The notes beneath the pieces are model-generated. The model was not told the origin of the DNA. It ran no database searches and saw nothing but the letters and a program-made list of their open reading frames with translations. The position numbers and the translations under genes were made by a program. Below are positions 31,341 to 40,300 of a DNA stretch of 42,121 bases, one piece after another (position 1 is the first letter of the stretch; every line of letters starts with the position of its first letter). Source of the stretch: DATLFA01 sp039934635 (GTDB lineage: Bacteria; Actinomycetota; Acidimicrobiia; Acidimicrobiales; WLNW01); NCBI GenBank assembly GCA_039934635.1, contig JBDTLT010000023.1, positions 1-42,121 of the forward strand, read 5' to 3'.

Positions 31341-32387
31341 ATGACCGAGCCGAGTTCGCTCCGCGTCGAACGGTTGACCCACTACAGCCACGGGGCCGGG
31401 TGCGCCTGCAAGCTCGACCCGAGTCGCCTTGCGCGCGTCGTGCAAGGCCTGCTCCCGTCCAACCGGGCCGAGCTCCTCGTCGGGCCGCAAACGGGCGATG
31501 ACGCTGCGGTGTGGAAGCTCGACGACGACCGGGCGCTGGTCGTCACCGCCGACTTCATCACACCGGTCGTCGACGACGCACGCGATTGGGGCCGGGTCGC
31601 GGCCGCCAACGCCGTATCCGACGTGTACGCGATGGGGGGACGACCGCTGCTCGCGCTCAACCTCGTGTGTTGGAACGACGAGTTGCCCGACGAGTTGCTT
31701 GCCGAGGTCCTTTCCGGTGCGCAAGAGATCGCCGCCGAAGGCGGCTTCGTCGTCGCCGGCGGACACACCGTGACCGATCCCGAGCCCAAGTTCGGATTAG
31801 CAGTCGTCGGTGAGGTCGCGCCCGATCGACTGCTGACCAACGCGGGCTTGCGTCCCGACGACGTACTGATCCTGACGAAACCCCTCGGGGTCGGCGTCAT
31901 CACCACTGCGATCAAGCGCGGCGTCGCCTCGCCCGAGGCCATCGACGCAGCAGTGCGGTCGATGACGTTTCTCAACGGGCCTGCATCACGGGTCGCGCTT
32001 GCCAACGGCGCGACCGGCGCCACCGACGTGACCGGCTTCGGCCTGCTCGGCCACCTCGGCCGCATGGCGCGTGAGTCGGCGGTCGATGTGACGATCGATG
32101 TGGCCCACGTCCCCCTGATCGAGGGTGCCCGCTCGTTGGCCGAGGCCGGTGCCGTTTCCGGCGGCGCGCTGCGCAACGTGAACTGGGTCGACGGACAACT
32201 CGACCGGGGCGGTGTCGACGAGCTGACCGTCACGCTTCTGGCCGACCCACAGACTTCGGGCGGGCTGGTGTTCGGGCTGGCGGAGACCCACGTCGATGCC
32301 GCCCTCGACGCGCTGACGAAGAGCGGGCATCGGGCGGCGCGCATCGGCCGGGCGAGGGCCGGCACGGGCCGTCTGCTCTTGCGCTGA
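31341..32387 (+). CDS. selD: Selenide, water dikinase (selenophosphate synthetase), cysteine form
   Basis: A 348-residue SelD. It makes selenophosphate, the selenium donor for selenocysteine and 2-selenouridine, from selenide and ATP. The N-terminal active-site segment is THYSHGAGCACKLDP with Cys21 and Lys24, equivalent to Cys17 and Lys20 of the E. coli enzyme; the position often held by selenocysteine is Cys here. Nucleotide-binding motifs are TGDDAAVWKL, AANAVSDVYAMGGRPLLALN and GFVVAGGHTVTDPEPKFG. TDVTGFGLLGHLGRMA and LADPQTSGGLVFG complete the family. GAAAGGG upstream is a modest ribosome binding site. No selA, selB, tRNA-Sec or 2-selenouridine synthase gene lies in the window. Confidence 0.95.
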   Translation: MTEPSSLRVERLTHYSHGAGCACKLDPSRLARVVQGLLPSNRAELLVGPQTGDDAAVWKLDDDRALVVTADFITPVVDDARDWGRVAAANAVSDVYAMGGRPLLALNLVCWNDELPDELLAEVLSGAQEIAAEGGFVVAGGHTVTDPEPKFGLAVVGEVAPDRLLTNAGLRPDDVLILTKPLGVGVITTAIKRGVASPEAIDAAVRSMTFLNGPASRVALANGATGATDVTGFGLLGHLGRMARESAVDVTIDVAHVPLIEGARSLAEAGAVSGGALRNVNWVDGQLDRGGVDELTVTLLADPQTSGGLVFGLAETHVDAALDALTKSGHRAARIGRARAGTGRLLLR

Positions 32388-32408
32388 CTGACTGTCAGTG
32401 CCCCTGCG

Positions 32409-32414
32409 TAGTCT
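32409..32414 (+). promoter_or_regulatory. -10 hexamer of a leaderless promoter (AddB-like gene)
   Basis: TAGTCT ends eight bases before ATG 32423, inside the 35-base gap after selD. It suggests the nuclease pair has its own promoter besides read-through from selD. Confidence 0.45.
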
Positions 32415-32422
32415 CGGCGTCT

Positions 32423-35400
32423 ATGGCATTCGAGGACTCGGCGGGCGGGGTGATCCGTGTGGTGCCCTACGGGCGCGCTGCCACGACCGAGTTGGCGGCG
32501 GCGATCGAGCGCGCCAAACGCGCCTTGGGCGATCCGATGGCGCCGATCACGGTCGTCGTGCCCACCAACCTCGCGGGCCTGTCGGCGCGCCGGCTCATCG
32601 GCTCGGGCCGTCTCGACGGGGCGGGCGGCCTCATCAACGTGACGTTCGTGAGCCCCGATCAACTCGCAGCGACGTTGGCACCGGCGCGGCTCGATCGCGT
32701 GCCGCTCACCGACATCGCGCTCGTTGCCGCGATCCGCGCGCAACTCGCGGACGATCCCGGCGGGTTCTTCGCACCGGTGGCCGGTCACCGCGCCACCGAG
32801 CAGGCGCTGCGGGCCGTGTACCACGAGCTCACGGGCGCCCACGAGGCCACCCTCGACGCGCTCGCCGAGTCGCCATCCGCGCGCACCCGCGCGGTGGTCG
32901 CCACCATCCGTGCTGTTCGCCTGAGGCTCGGCCACACCGTCGATCGGCGTGACGTCGCCGAGGCCGCGACCGAGCAGGTGCACGGCGGCGCGTCGGTGGC
33001 GTCACTGGGCGCGCTCATCTTGTATCTGCTCACCGATGTCGCACCCGTGCACGGCGACCTCGTGCGTGCGCTCGGCCAACGACTGCCCGTGTCGGCGATC
33101 GTCGGGTCGACGGGCGACGCGGTGATCGATGCCGCGTCACTCGACGCCACCGTGCGCTTGGCACCTGCGGCGCCCATCGAGGCCGATGCCACCGATCCCA
33201 TCGTCATCACTCGCGTTGCCAGTGCCAGCGACAGCGATGACGAGGTTCGCTGCACGCTGCGCGAAGTGATGGCGCTCGCCGACGACGGCATGCCACTCGA
33301 TCGCATTGCCGTGCTCTACACGGCCGCCGATCCCTACGCCCGCATCGTGCGCGAGCAGTGCGCGGCGGCGAGCATTCCGCACAATGGTCCGGGCGTGCGT
33401 CGCCTCGCCGACACCTTGGCCGGCCGCACGCTTCGCGCGTTGCTCGCGCTCGATGCGACGCAGTTCAGCCGCGACGCGGTGATCGATCTCGTGAGCGGCG
33501 CGCCCCTCATGGTGCAAGGCTCGCTCGTCCCTGCGACGGCGTGGGACCGCATCTCCCGCGAGGCCGGCGTCGTCGGTGGCATCGACGACTGGTCGCGCAA
33601 GCTCGCGCGGCATCGCGCCGCGCTCGACAAACGACGCCATGACCTCGAGGCCGACGAGGCGTCGGCCGGTGCGCTCGCGCGCGCCGGTCGCCAGACCGCC
33701 ACGCTCGATGCCCTCGACGGTTTCGTGCGCATGCTGGCCGTGGCGCTGGCGGCCGAGGTGCGCCCGAGCAGCTGGCGCGGACTCGCCGAATGGGCCCACG
33801 AGCTCTCGGGCACGCTCCTGCAGGCACGCGACGGGTGGCCGCCCCGCGAGGTCGACGCGTTGCGCCGGGTCCGCGACGTGCTCACTCGACTCGGTGGTCT
33901 CGACACGGTCCGGCCCGAACCGAGCTTCATCGAGTTCGTCGAGGCCGTCGACTCAGAGCTCGACGAGATCGCGGATCACGTCGGCCGCTTCGGCGACGGC
34001 GTCTTCTTCGGGCCGACGCGTCTGGCGCCTGGTCTCGATGTCGACGCCGTGTTCGTTCTCGGCGTCGCCGAAGGGCTCTGCCCGGCCGCGCGTCGCGAAG
34101 ACGCGTTGGTGCCCGATCGTGACCGACAGCGCGCCGTCGCCGGCGAGTTGTTGACCCGCACACAGCGGGTGCTGCACGATCGGCGCTCGCTCTTGGCCAG
34201 CCTGGGCACCGGTCGCGAGGTGCGGGTGCTGTCGTTCCCGCGAGGTGACGGTCGCACCGGCCGCGCCCGCCAACCGTCGCGCTGGCTCGTCGATCTGCTC
34301 GCGGCCCGCACCGGCATCCGCGTCGACAGCTCCACCATCGCGGTACAGGCCAACGACTACGTCACCACCTATCGCTCGTTCGTCGATGGTCTTCGGTCCG
34401 CGCCCGCGTCAGTGTCGATCGCCGACCGCGACCTCCGCGTGCTCGAGCGCCATGTCGCGTGCGGGCTCGAGGTGCGGCGCCATCATCTGGCGGCCGAGCC
34501 GGCGATCGCGCGAGGTGTCGAGTTGATCACGGCACGCGCGTCGAGCGAACTCACGCGCTTCGACGGCAACGTCGTCGGGCAGATCGTGCCGCGGCTCGCT
34601 TCGTCGTCCGCTCAGGCGGGTCATGGCCGCGTGCTGTCGCCGAGCCGGCTCGAGACGTGGGCGGGCTGCCCCATGCGGTACTTCCTCGGCGACGTGTTGC
34701 GGCTTGCCCAGATCGATCGGCCCGAAGACATCTTGACGATCTCCGCGCTCGACCGGGGCACGCTCGTGCACGCGGTGCTCGAGCAGTTCGTCGCCCACCT
34801 CATCGAGCGCGACGTTGACGTCTCCGAGCGCGACGACTACCGACCGCTCTACGACATCGCGGCGCGGGTGATGGCCGATTACGAAGCGAGCGGCCTCACC
34901 GGCCGGCCCGTTTTGTGGCGCATCGCGACCCGCGACATCCTGGCCGATCTCGATCGGTTCGTCGAGGTCGACCTCCGCTTGCGTCATGCCCGCCAACTCC
35001 GGCCGTTGGCGGTCGAGTTGAGCTTTGGCCTCGACGGCCATCCGCCGGCAGTGCTGCAGTTGGCCGACGGGCGCCAGTTGTCGTTCCGCGGACGCATCGA
35101 TCGAGTCGACAGCCGTCCCGGTGGTGCTGCGGTCTACGACTACAAGACGGGTAGACCTTTCGACATCGACTTCGACACCGATCCGGTGAGTGCAGGCGCG
35201 CATCTGCAACTTCCGATCTACGCCGCGGCGATCAGTCAGCGACTCGGCATCGACGACGTCGACTCCTACTACTGGTTCACGCGCCAGGTCAGCAATCCGG
35301 TCGGTGCGCGGTTCGACGAAGACGACGATGCCCGCGTTCGCGACGTCCTCGACACGATCGTCTCCGGCATCGAGGGTGGCGTCTTCCCGGCGTATCCCGG

Positions 35401-35575
35401 CGGTTGGAACAACTTCTTCAACACCTTCGAAAATTGCCGCTACTGCGACTTCGATCGGCTGTGCCCTCGCGACCGCGGTGCTCACTGGGACGCCAAGCAA
35501 GGCGATCCCGCCACCGAAACGTTCGTCGCGCTGCGCGGTCCGGTGCGCGACAGCGAGAGCGAGGACGACCAATGA
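32423..35575 (+). CDS. AddB-like PD-(D/E)XK nuclease with inactive helicase domain and Fe-S cluster motif
   Basis: A 1050-residue protein resembling AddB/RexB. The N-terminal helicase-like region lacks a Walker A motif where one is expected (VVVPTNLAGLSARRLIGSG), as in scanning but ATP-inactive AddB-type subunits. The middle has PTRLAPGLDVDAVFVLGVAE, a UvrD-like remnant. The C-terminal nuclease begins LSPSRLETWAGCPMRYFLGD, has GTLVHAVLEQF and the catalytic YDYKTGR (Asp906, Lys908), and ends FENCRYCDFDRLCPRDRG. Cys749, Cys1005, Cys1008 and Cys1014 follow the C...CxxCx5C pattern of the AddB iron-sulfur cluster. It should process double-strand breaks with the AddA-like protein, whose gene overlaps by four bases (ATGA). 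I avoid the symbol because actinobacterial versions diverge strongly. Confidence 0.88.
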   Translation: MAFEDSAGGVIRVVPYGRAATTELAAAIERAKRALGDPMAPITVVVPTNLAGLSARRLIGSGRLDGAGGLINVTFVSPDQLAATLAPARLDRVPLTDIALVAAIRAQLADDPGGFFAPVAGHRATEQALRAVYHELTGAHEATLDALAESPSARTRAVVATIRAVRLRLGHTVDRRDVAEAATEQVHGGASVASLGALILYLLTDVAPVHGDLVRALGQRLPVSAIVGSTGDAVIDAASLDATVRLAPAAPIEADATDPIVITRVASASDSDDEVRCTLREVMALADDGMPLDRIAVLYTAADPYARIVREQCAAASIPHNGPGVRRLADTLAGRTLRALLALDATQFSRDAVIDLVSGAPLMVQGSLVPATAWDRISREAGVVGGIDDWSRKLARHRAALDKRRHDLEADEASAGALARAGRQTATLDALDGFVRMLAVALAAEVRPSSWRGLAEWAHELSGTLLQARDGWPPREVDALRRVRDVLTRLGGLDTVRPEPSFIEFVEAVDSELDEIADHVGRFGDGVFFGPTRLAPGLDVDAVFVLGVAEGLCPAARREDALVPDRDRQRAVAGELLTRTQRVLHDRRSLLASLGTGREVRVLSFPRGDGRTGRARQPSRWLVDLLAARTGIRVDSSTIAVQANDYVTTYRSFVDGLRSAPASVSIADRDLRVLERHVACGLEVRRHHLAAEPAIARGVELITARASSELTRFDGNVVGQIVPRLASSSAQAGHGRVLSPSRLETWAGCPMRYFLGDVLRLAQIDRPEDILTISALDRGTLVHAVLEQFVAHLIERDVDVSERDDYRPLYDIAARVMADYEASGLTGRPVLWRIATRDILADLDRFVEVDLRLRHARQLRPLAVELSFGLDGHPPAVLQLADGRQLSFRGRIDRVDSRPGGAAVYDYKTGRPFDIDFDTDPVSAGAHLQLPIYAAAISQRLGIDDVDSYYWFTRQVSNPVGARFDEDDDARVRDVLDTIVSGIEGGVFPAYPGGWNNFFNTFENCRYCDFDRLCPRDRGAHWDAKQGDPATETFVALRGPVRDSESEDDQ

Positions 35576-38500
35576 GCCGCCGCCGCGTCGTCGCCGCGCA
35601 TCCGGGCGAGCAACCGCTGTTCCTGCTCGACGAGTCGATCCCGGCCGCGCCCTCGCCGGTCGACAGCGACGAACGCCGATTGATCACGCTCGGCGGCCTC
35701 GCCGACACATTGTTCATCGAAGCCGGCGCCGGGTCGGGCAAGACCACCACCATCGTCGAGCGCATCGTCAACCTCGTCGTGATCGCGGGTGTCGAGTTGC
35801 AAAACATCGCCGCGATCACCTTCACCGAGGCCGCGGCAGCAGAGCTGCGTGATCGGGTCCGGGCCGCATTCGAGCGGCGAGCCGCCGAGTCGAGTGGCGA
35901 GGCGCTCGACCGCTGCCGCTTGGCGCTCGAGCAGACCGACATCGCCGCGGTATCGACCTTGCACAGCTACGCGCAGCGGGTGCTGTCCGAGCATCCGATC
36001 GAAGCCGGCGTGCCGCCCCGCTTCGACGTGCTCGACGAGGTGCAGTCGATTCTTGCGCTCGAAGCGCGTTGGCGTGTCTGGCTCGACGAGCAACTCGGCG
36101 ACGTCACCAACCATCCGCTGATCGAATGGTCGATGGTGTTGCGCATCGATATCGCGCGCCGACGCGCGGCGACGCTCAAAGACGTCGCCCGCAACTTCAA
36201 CGAAAACTGGGATCGACTCGAGGCATCGATGGTCGCCGACCCAGGTCCGCTCGCGCCGGTCGATCTCCGCGCGCTCCGGCGGGCCGCCGCAGCGGTGCTC
36301 GAGCTGGCCGATACTCACCGTGACCCGACCGATCTTCTCGCGGTGTTCATCGCTGAGCGCCGGGCGCGATTCGAGATCCTGTGCCACTGCGACGATCCGC
36401 TCGAGGCGGTCGTGATGATCACCTCCGAGCCCCGGTGGACGATGGCGCACGGCAAGAAGCAAAACTGGCTCGATGCCGCGAGTGTCCGAGAGGCGCTCAA
36501 GCATTTCGCCGAGACCGCCAAAGAAGTAGAGCACCACGCGCGGGTCGCGGTGCTCGACCAATGGCGTTGGCGACTGGCCAACTTCACGCTCGGCGCCGCC
36601 GAGCAACGACGCCGCGAAGGCACCCTCGAGTTCCACGACCTCCTCGTTCTTGCGCGCCGTTTGGTACGCCGCTCGCCGTCCGCGCGGCGCGCGCTGCACG
36701 AGCGCTACACCCACATCGTGATCGACGAGTTTCAGGACACCGATCCGATCCAGGTCGAGCTCGTCACCCTCATCGCCACCGATGTCGACGATGTTGCCAA
36801 CTGCCCGTGGCAGGACCTCGATGTCGCGCCCGGGCGACTGTGTTTCGTAGGCGATCCCAAGCAGTCGATCTACCGATTCCGGCGCGCCGATGTCGCGCTC
36901 TTCCGCGAGGCGTGCAACTCGTTCTCGGCGGGCCGCCCGGTGTCGCTCGTGCAGAACTTTCGCACGGTCCCGACGGTGTTGCAGTGGATCAACCATGTGT
37001 TCGGCGCGCTCATGCAAGGCGCCCCGCCCGAGCAGCAGCCCCCGTACCAAGCGTTGGTGGCGGCACGCCGCGAGAACGAAGGCGACGATCACCGAGTCAT
37101 GTTGCTGGGTGGCCCCCACGACGACAGCTATCGAGCCGAAGAGCTCCGCACACTCGAAGCCACCGACGTGGTGCGGGCGATCCGTTCGATGATCCTCGAC
37201 GGTGAGCGGTGGCGGGTCGACGACCACGGTCAGTGGCGCGCGCCGCGCTTCGACGACATCGTCATCCTCGTCCCCTCGCGGTTGTCGCTACCGGCGCTCG
37301 AGCATGCGCTGCGGGCGGCCGATGTCCCGTATCGAGCCGAAGCGAGCACCCTCGTCTTCGACACGCAAGAGGTCCGCGAACCGCTGCTGGCGTTGCAGGC
37401 CATCGACGATCCGAGCGACGAGATCGCGGTAGTCGCGTCACTGCGCAGCACGCTCTTCGCTTGCGGTGACGACGAGTTGCTCGAGTTCGCCACGGCCGGT
37501 GGCCGCTGGGACTATCGGGTCGACGCGCCCTCGTCATTGCCGGTCGATCACCCGGTCGTCGACGGCCTGACCTATCTCCGGCGCTGTCATGACGATCGTC
37601 TCTGGCTCGAACCGAGTGAGTTGCTCGAACGGTTGCTGCGAGAACGGCGAGCCTTCGAGTTGGCGCTGTTACACCGCCGTCCGCGCGACGTGTGGCGGCG
37701 ACTGCGATTCATCGTCGAGCAGGCCCGTCAGTTCGTCGAGGCCAATCGAGGCGGGTTGCGGGCGTTCTTGTCGTGGGCCGAGTTGCAGCGCTACGAAGGC
37801 GCGCGGGTCCACGAGCCCTTGTTGCCCGAGCTCGACGACAACTCCGTTCGGGTCATGACGATCCACAGTGCCAAGGGCCTCGAGTTCCCGATCACCATCG
37901 TCAGTGGACTCACCGCCCAAAGCGGCGGCCGGCGCGGCGGTGTCACCGTGCATTGGGGTGACTCGATGCCCGAGATCAAGATGAGCGGTTCGTCGACACC
38001 GTCGTTCGATGTACTCGACGACTTCGAACAAGAGATGGACGTCCACGAAAAGCTTCGCCTGCTCTACGTGGCCTGCACGCGCGCGCGAGATCACCTCGTG
38101 GTCAGCGCGCATCACATCGTCCCGACCAACCGGCCGCGTCAGACCTTCGCCAAGATGGTCTGGGAGCAGTCGCAGCCCGAGCTCGAGCAGTCCTGCCGCG
38201 TGCTGCCCGCCGGCGATGATGCGCCGTTCAATTTCCCGCCGTCGCCCCTCGAGTCGCTGAGCGGCGACACGGCCGAGGCCCGCACGCAGTGGCAGCACCA
38301 GCGCGCCGCCGTGCTCGCGCCGCCCTCGTTCACCGTTGCTGCGACCGCCATCGCGACCGCGATCGCGGAACGCGCCCCTTCCCCGTCGCCTTTTGCCACT
38401 GCTGCCGAATCCGCCACCGCCGACGAGATCGTCGCCGACGAGGGCACGAGCGCAACCGCGGCCTACCGCCGCGGGCGAGCCGGCACCGCCATCGGTCGAG

Positions 38501-39006
38501 CCGTCCACGCGGTGTTGCAACTCGCGGCGCTCGATACCGGCGCCGACATCCGGGCACTGGCGCGGACGTTCGCCGCGGTCGAAGGCGTGTCCGAGTGGAC
38601 CGACACGATTGCCTCGTCGGCCGAGGGAGCGCGCCAGTCGGCGGCGGTGCAACGGGCGCTCGTCGCGCCACAGTTCTGGCGAGAGCTGTTCGTCGCCGCT
38701 CCGGTCGAGGGCCGCGCCGTCGAGGGCTTCGTCGATCTGTTGTTCCGCGACGGCGACGACCTGGTGGTCGTCGATTACAAGACCGACGACGTCGTTGACG
38801 ATGCGGCGATCGAGCAAGCAGTGGTCCGTTACCGTCCGCAGGCCGCCGCCTATGCGTTGGCGCTCGAGCACACCACCGGGCGGCAGGTGCGCGAGTGCAT
38901 CTTCGTGTTCACCCGTCGCGGCAACGTCGTTCAACGCAGCGTTACCGGTGCCGATCTCGACGATGCCCGCGCGATGGTGCGCCAGTGGCTGGCCGTTCCC
39001 ACCTGA
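35572..39006 (+). CDS. AddA-like UvrD-type helicase-nuclease
   Basis: A 1144-residue helicase with a C-terminal RecB-type nuclease. Helicase motifs are Walker A IEAGAGSGKTTTIVERI (Lys57), AAITFTEAAAAELRDRVR, Walker B HIVIDEFQDTDPIQVELV, motif III LCFVGDPKQSIYRFRRADVA, motif V VRVMTIHSAKGLEFPITIV and motif VI LLYVACTRARDHLVV. The nuclease domain has GTAIGRAVHAVLQLAALDT, VVVDYKTDD (Asp1068, Lys1070) and the downstream YRPQAAAYALALEHTTG. It is the motor and one nuclease of an AddAB-like complex that resects broken DNA ends for RecA-dependent repair. It overlaps the AddB-like gene and ends before a strong hairpin. Confidence 0.92.
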   Translation: MSRRRVVAAHPGEQPLFLLDESIPAAPSPVDSDERRLITLGGLADTLFIEAGAGSGKTTTIVERIVNLVVIAGVELQNIAAITFTEAAAAELRDRVRAAFERRAAESSGEALDRCRLALEQTDIAAVSTLHSYAQRVLSEHPIEAGVPPRFDVLDEVQSILALEARWRVWLDEQLGDVTNHPLIEWSMVLRIDIARRRAATLKDVARNFNENWDRLEASMVADPGPLAPVDLRALRRAAAAVLELADTHRDPTDLLAVFIAERRARFEILCHCDDPLEAVVMITSEPRWTMAHGKKQNWLDAASVREALKHFAETAKEVEHHARVAVLDQWRWRLANFTLGAAEQRRREGTLEFHDLLVLARRLVRRSPSARRALHERYTHIVIDEFQDTDPIQVELVTLIATDVDDVANCPWQDLDVAPGRLCFVGDPKQSIYRFRRADVALFREACNSFSAGRPVSLVQNFRTVPTVLQWINHVFGALMQGAPPEQQPPYQALVAARRENEGDDHRVMLLGGPHDDSYRAEELRTLEATDVVRAIRSMILDGERWRVDDHGQWRAPRFDDIVILVPSRLSLPALEHALRAADVPYRAEASTLVFDTQEVREPLLALQAIDDPSDEIAVVASLRSTLFACGDDELLEFATAGGRWDYRVDAPSSLPVDHPVVDGLTYLRRCHDDRLWLEPSELLERLLRERRAFELALLHRRPRDVWRRLRFIVEQARQFVEANRGGLRAFLSWAELQRYEGARVHEPLLPELDDNSVRVMTIHSAKGLEFPITIVSGLTAQSGGRRGGVTVHWGDSMPEIKMSGSSTPSFDVLDDFEQEMDVHEKLRLLYVACTRARDHLVVSAHHIVPTNRPRQTFAKMVWEQSQPELEQSCRVLPAGDDAPFNFPPSPLESLSGDTAEARTQWQHQRAAVLAPPSFTVAATAIATAIAERAPSPSPFATAAESATADEIVADEGTSATAAYRRGRAGTAIGRAVHAVLQLAALDTGADIRALARTFAAVEGVSEWTDTIASSAEGARQSAAVQRALVAPQFWRELFVAAPVEGRAVEGFVDLLFRDGDDLVVVDYKTDDVVDDAAIEQAVVRYRPQAAAYALALEHTTGRQVRECIFVFTRRGNVVQRSVTGADLDDARAMVRQWLAVPT

Positions 39007-39025
39007 TCGGCCACGCGCCAAAAAG

Positions 39026-39061
39026 CAGAGCGACCGGCGCAGGTGCACCGGTCGCTCTGTT
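39026..39061 (+). terminator. Strong hairpin terminator after the AddAB-like genes
   Basis: A perfect 12-base stem (CAGAGCGACCGG pairing with CCGGTCGCTCTG) with a ten-base loop starts 20 bases after the helicase-nuclease stop. It is preceded by five A and followed by only TT, so it acts by strength of the stem. Confidence 0.8.
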
Positions 39062-39155
39062 ATGGCTGGCGCCTTGGTCAGCGGTTCGATCTTGCGTTCG
39101 CCCTCGAACCGCAGGTTTGCAACACGGACTCTCCAGCGGGTTTCTGGATTTCAGC

Positions 39156-39172
39156 GGCGGTGTCTCACCGCC
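39156..39172 (-). terminator. Short hairpin after the surface-protein gene
   Basis: GGCGGTG and CACCGCC pair perfectly with a three-base loop, just past the stop of the minus-strand gene at 39180. There is no T-run, so termination is uncertain. The rest of 39062-39155 shows no gene or RNA that I can support. Confidence 0.35.
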
Positions 39173-39179
39173 AGTGTGA

Positions 39180-40034
39180 TCAGCTGTTCTGCTCGAGGCG
39201 GCGTGACGAGCGCATGAGCTGCAGACCGAAGCCGAGGAGCAACACACCGATCAGCGCTTCGAACAGGGTGTTGCGACCGGTGAAGGCCAGCGTCGTCGGC
39301 TGTTGCACGGTCTCGCCGAGCACCTCGACCGCCGGGACAACGGTCGTCGGAGCTTGCGTCGTCGGGGGCGCAACGGTCGTCGTCGGCGCGGGGAGCTCTT
39401 CTTTGCAATTGACGTGGAAGGTCTTGTGCGCAAGGTCGGTTTCGCCGGCGGTGACGGCAACGGTGTTGTCGGCATCTTCGGTGAGCACGACTGTCATGGA
39501 GACCGTCTTGCCTGCGGCGACGTCGACGTTGACCGACGAGCCGTTGACCGTGACGGTCGCGGTGCCGTCAGCATCACCCTCGTTCTTGAGGGTGACCGAG
39601 AAGCTTCCGCAGTCGCTGCTGATGCTCGCGCTCAACTTCGAGGCGGGATCGGGGAGGCAGTTCACCGAGAAGGTCTTCTGCAGGAGGATCTTTTCGCCGA
39701 CCTTCACGAGGATGGTGTTGGGGATGTCTTCGTTGAGGTCGAGCGGCTGCACCGTCTTCGACGAGTCGTCGTTGACCTTGACGACCGTCTCGACGCCGTT
39801 GAGCGTGATCGAGGCGTAGACGTCCTTGTGGGTGTCGTTTTTGATGGTGACCGCAAAGCCACCTTCACAATCACCGTGCACGCTCGCGCTGTAGTCGTCG
39901 TGTTCGTGTTCGTTGTTGTTGTGATCGACACTGTCCTGCGCGTTCGCGGGGCTCGCCGTCACGAAGAAAAAGGCGATGGCTGCCACCGAGACCAAAAGGC
40001 CGAGGTTTCGCCGTGCCTTGACACGTACCTTCAT
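39180..40034 (-). CDS. LAFTG-anchored surface protein with two Ig-like repeats
   Basis: A 284-residue surface protein. A signal peptide (LGLLVSVAAIAFFFVTASPA) is followed by an Asn/His/Asp-rich mature start. Two related domains come next: residues 56-126, bracketed by Cys56 and Cys126, and 142-210, bracketed by Cys142 and Cys210. They share a CxGGF/CGSF-SVT-K-N start, a VNG/LNG turn and a KTF-VNC end, and probably are beta-sandwiches closed by disulfides. A Thr/Pro-rich stalk leads to LAFTG (249-253), a membrane helix and a positively charged tail. LAxTG is the type recognised by class E sortases of actinobacteria. No sortase gene is in the window. CAGGAG seven bases before ATG 40034 fixes the start. 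The ligand is unknown. Confidence 0.82.
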   Translation of the reverse strand: MKVRVKARRNLGLLVSVAAIAFFFVTASPANAQDSVDHNNNEHEHDDYSASVHGDCEGGFAVTIKNDTHKDVYASITLNGVETVVKVNDDSSKTVQPLDLNEDIPNTILVKVGEKILLQKTFSVNCLPDPASKLSASISSDCGSFSVTLKNEGDADGTATVTVNGSSVNVDVAAGKTVSMTVVLTEDADNTVAVTAGETDLAHKTFHVNCKEELPAPTTTVAPPTTQAPTTVVPAVEVLGETVQQPTTLAFTGRNTLFEALIGVLLLGFGLQLMRSSRRLEQNS

Positions 40035-40188
40035 TGCTCTCTCCTGGGGTTGCGCTAGCCGGACCGTTACGTACGGACCCGGAGTTCGGGCTCGATACGG
40101 GACCGGTTTCGCCTGACTCCCCGCCAACCCAGCGACCAAGTCAGCTGGCGGATCTGCGTCTTCCCTGTGGAGCGATATATTCACTATC

Positions 40189-40225
40189 TGTGGTCATCAC
40201 GGTAGAACGACCACACAGAGTGGTC
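40189..40225. promoter_or_regulatory. Triple half-site operator upstream of the amidohydrolase-like gene
   Basis: The hexamer GTGGTC occurs at 40190-40195 and 40220-40225, and its inverse GACCAC at 40209-40214. The first two form a seven-base inverted repeat (TGTGGTC-13-GACCACA), and the last two a six-base one with a five-base spacer. This looks like binding sites for a dimeric repressor such as a TetR or GntR type; no regulator gene is adjacent. Confidence 0.5.
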
Positions 40226-40300
40226 ATGAGTCGAAAGGATCGTTCGGCCTGCGGGGTAACTAAGGTGACGACGCCGCAAGTAACTCGGGGGACCACACAC

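Noticed and set aside
31382..32983. A 533-codon minus-strand frame across selD and the AddB-like start
   Set aside because: It is a shadow of selD; the plus-strand product has every SelD motif.
35482..37227. A 581-codon minus-strand frame inside the AddA-like gene
   Set aside because: It is antisense to helicase motifs that are clearly coding on the plus strand, and its translation shows no domain.
39062..39179. Possible tRNA or attachment site after the terminator hairpin (a GGTTCGATC-like stretch)
   Set aside because: No acceptor stem, anticodon arm or D-arm can be folded around it, and no integrase or direct repeat is nearby.
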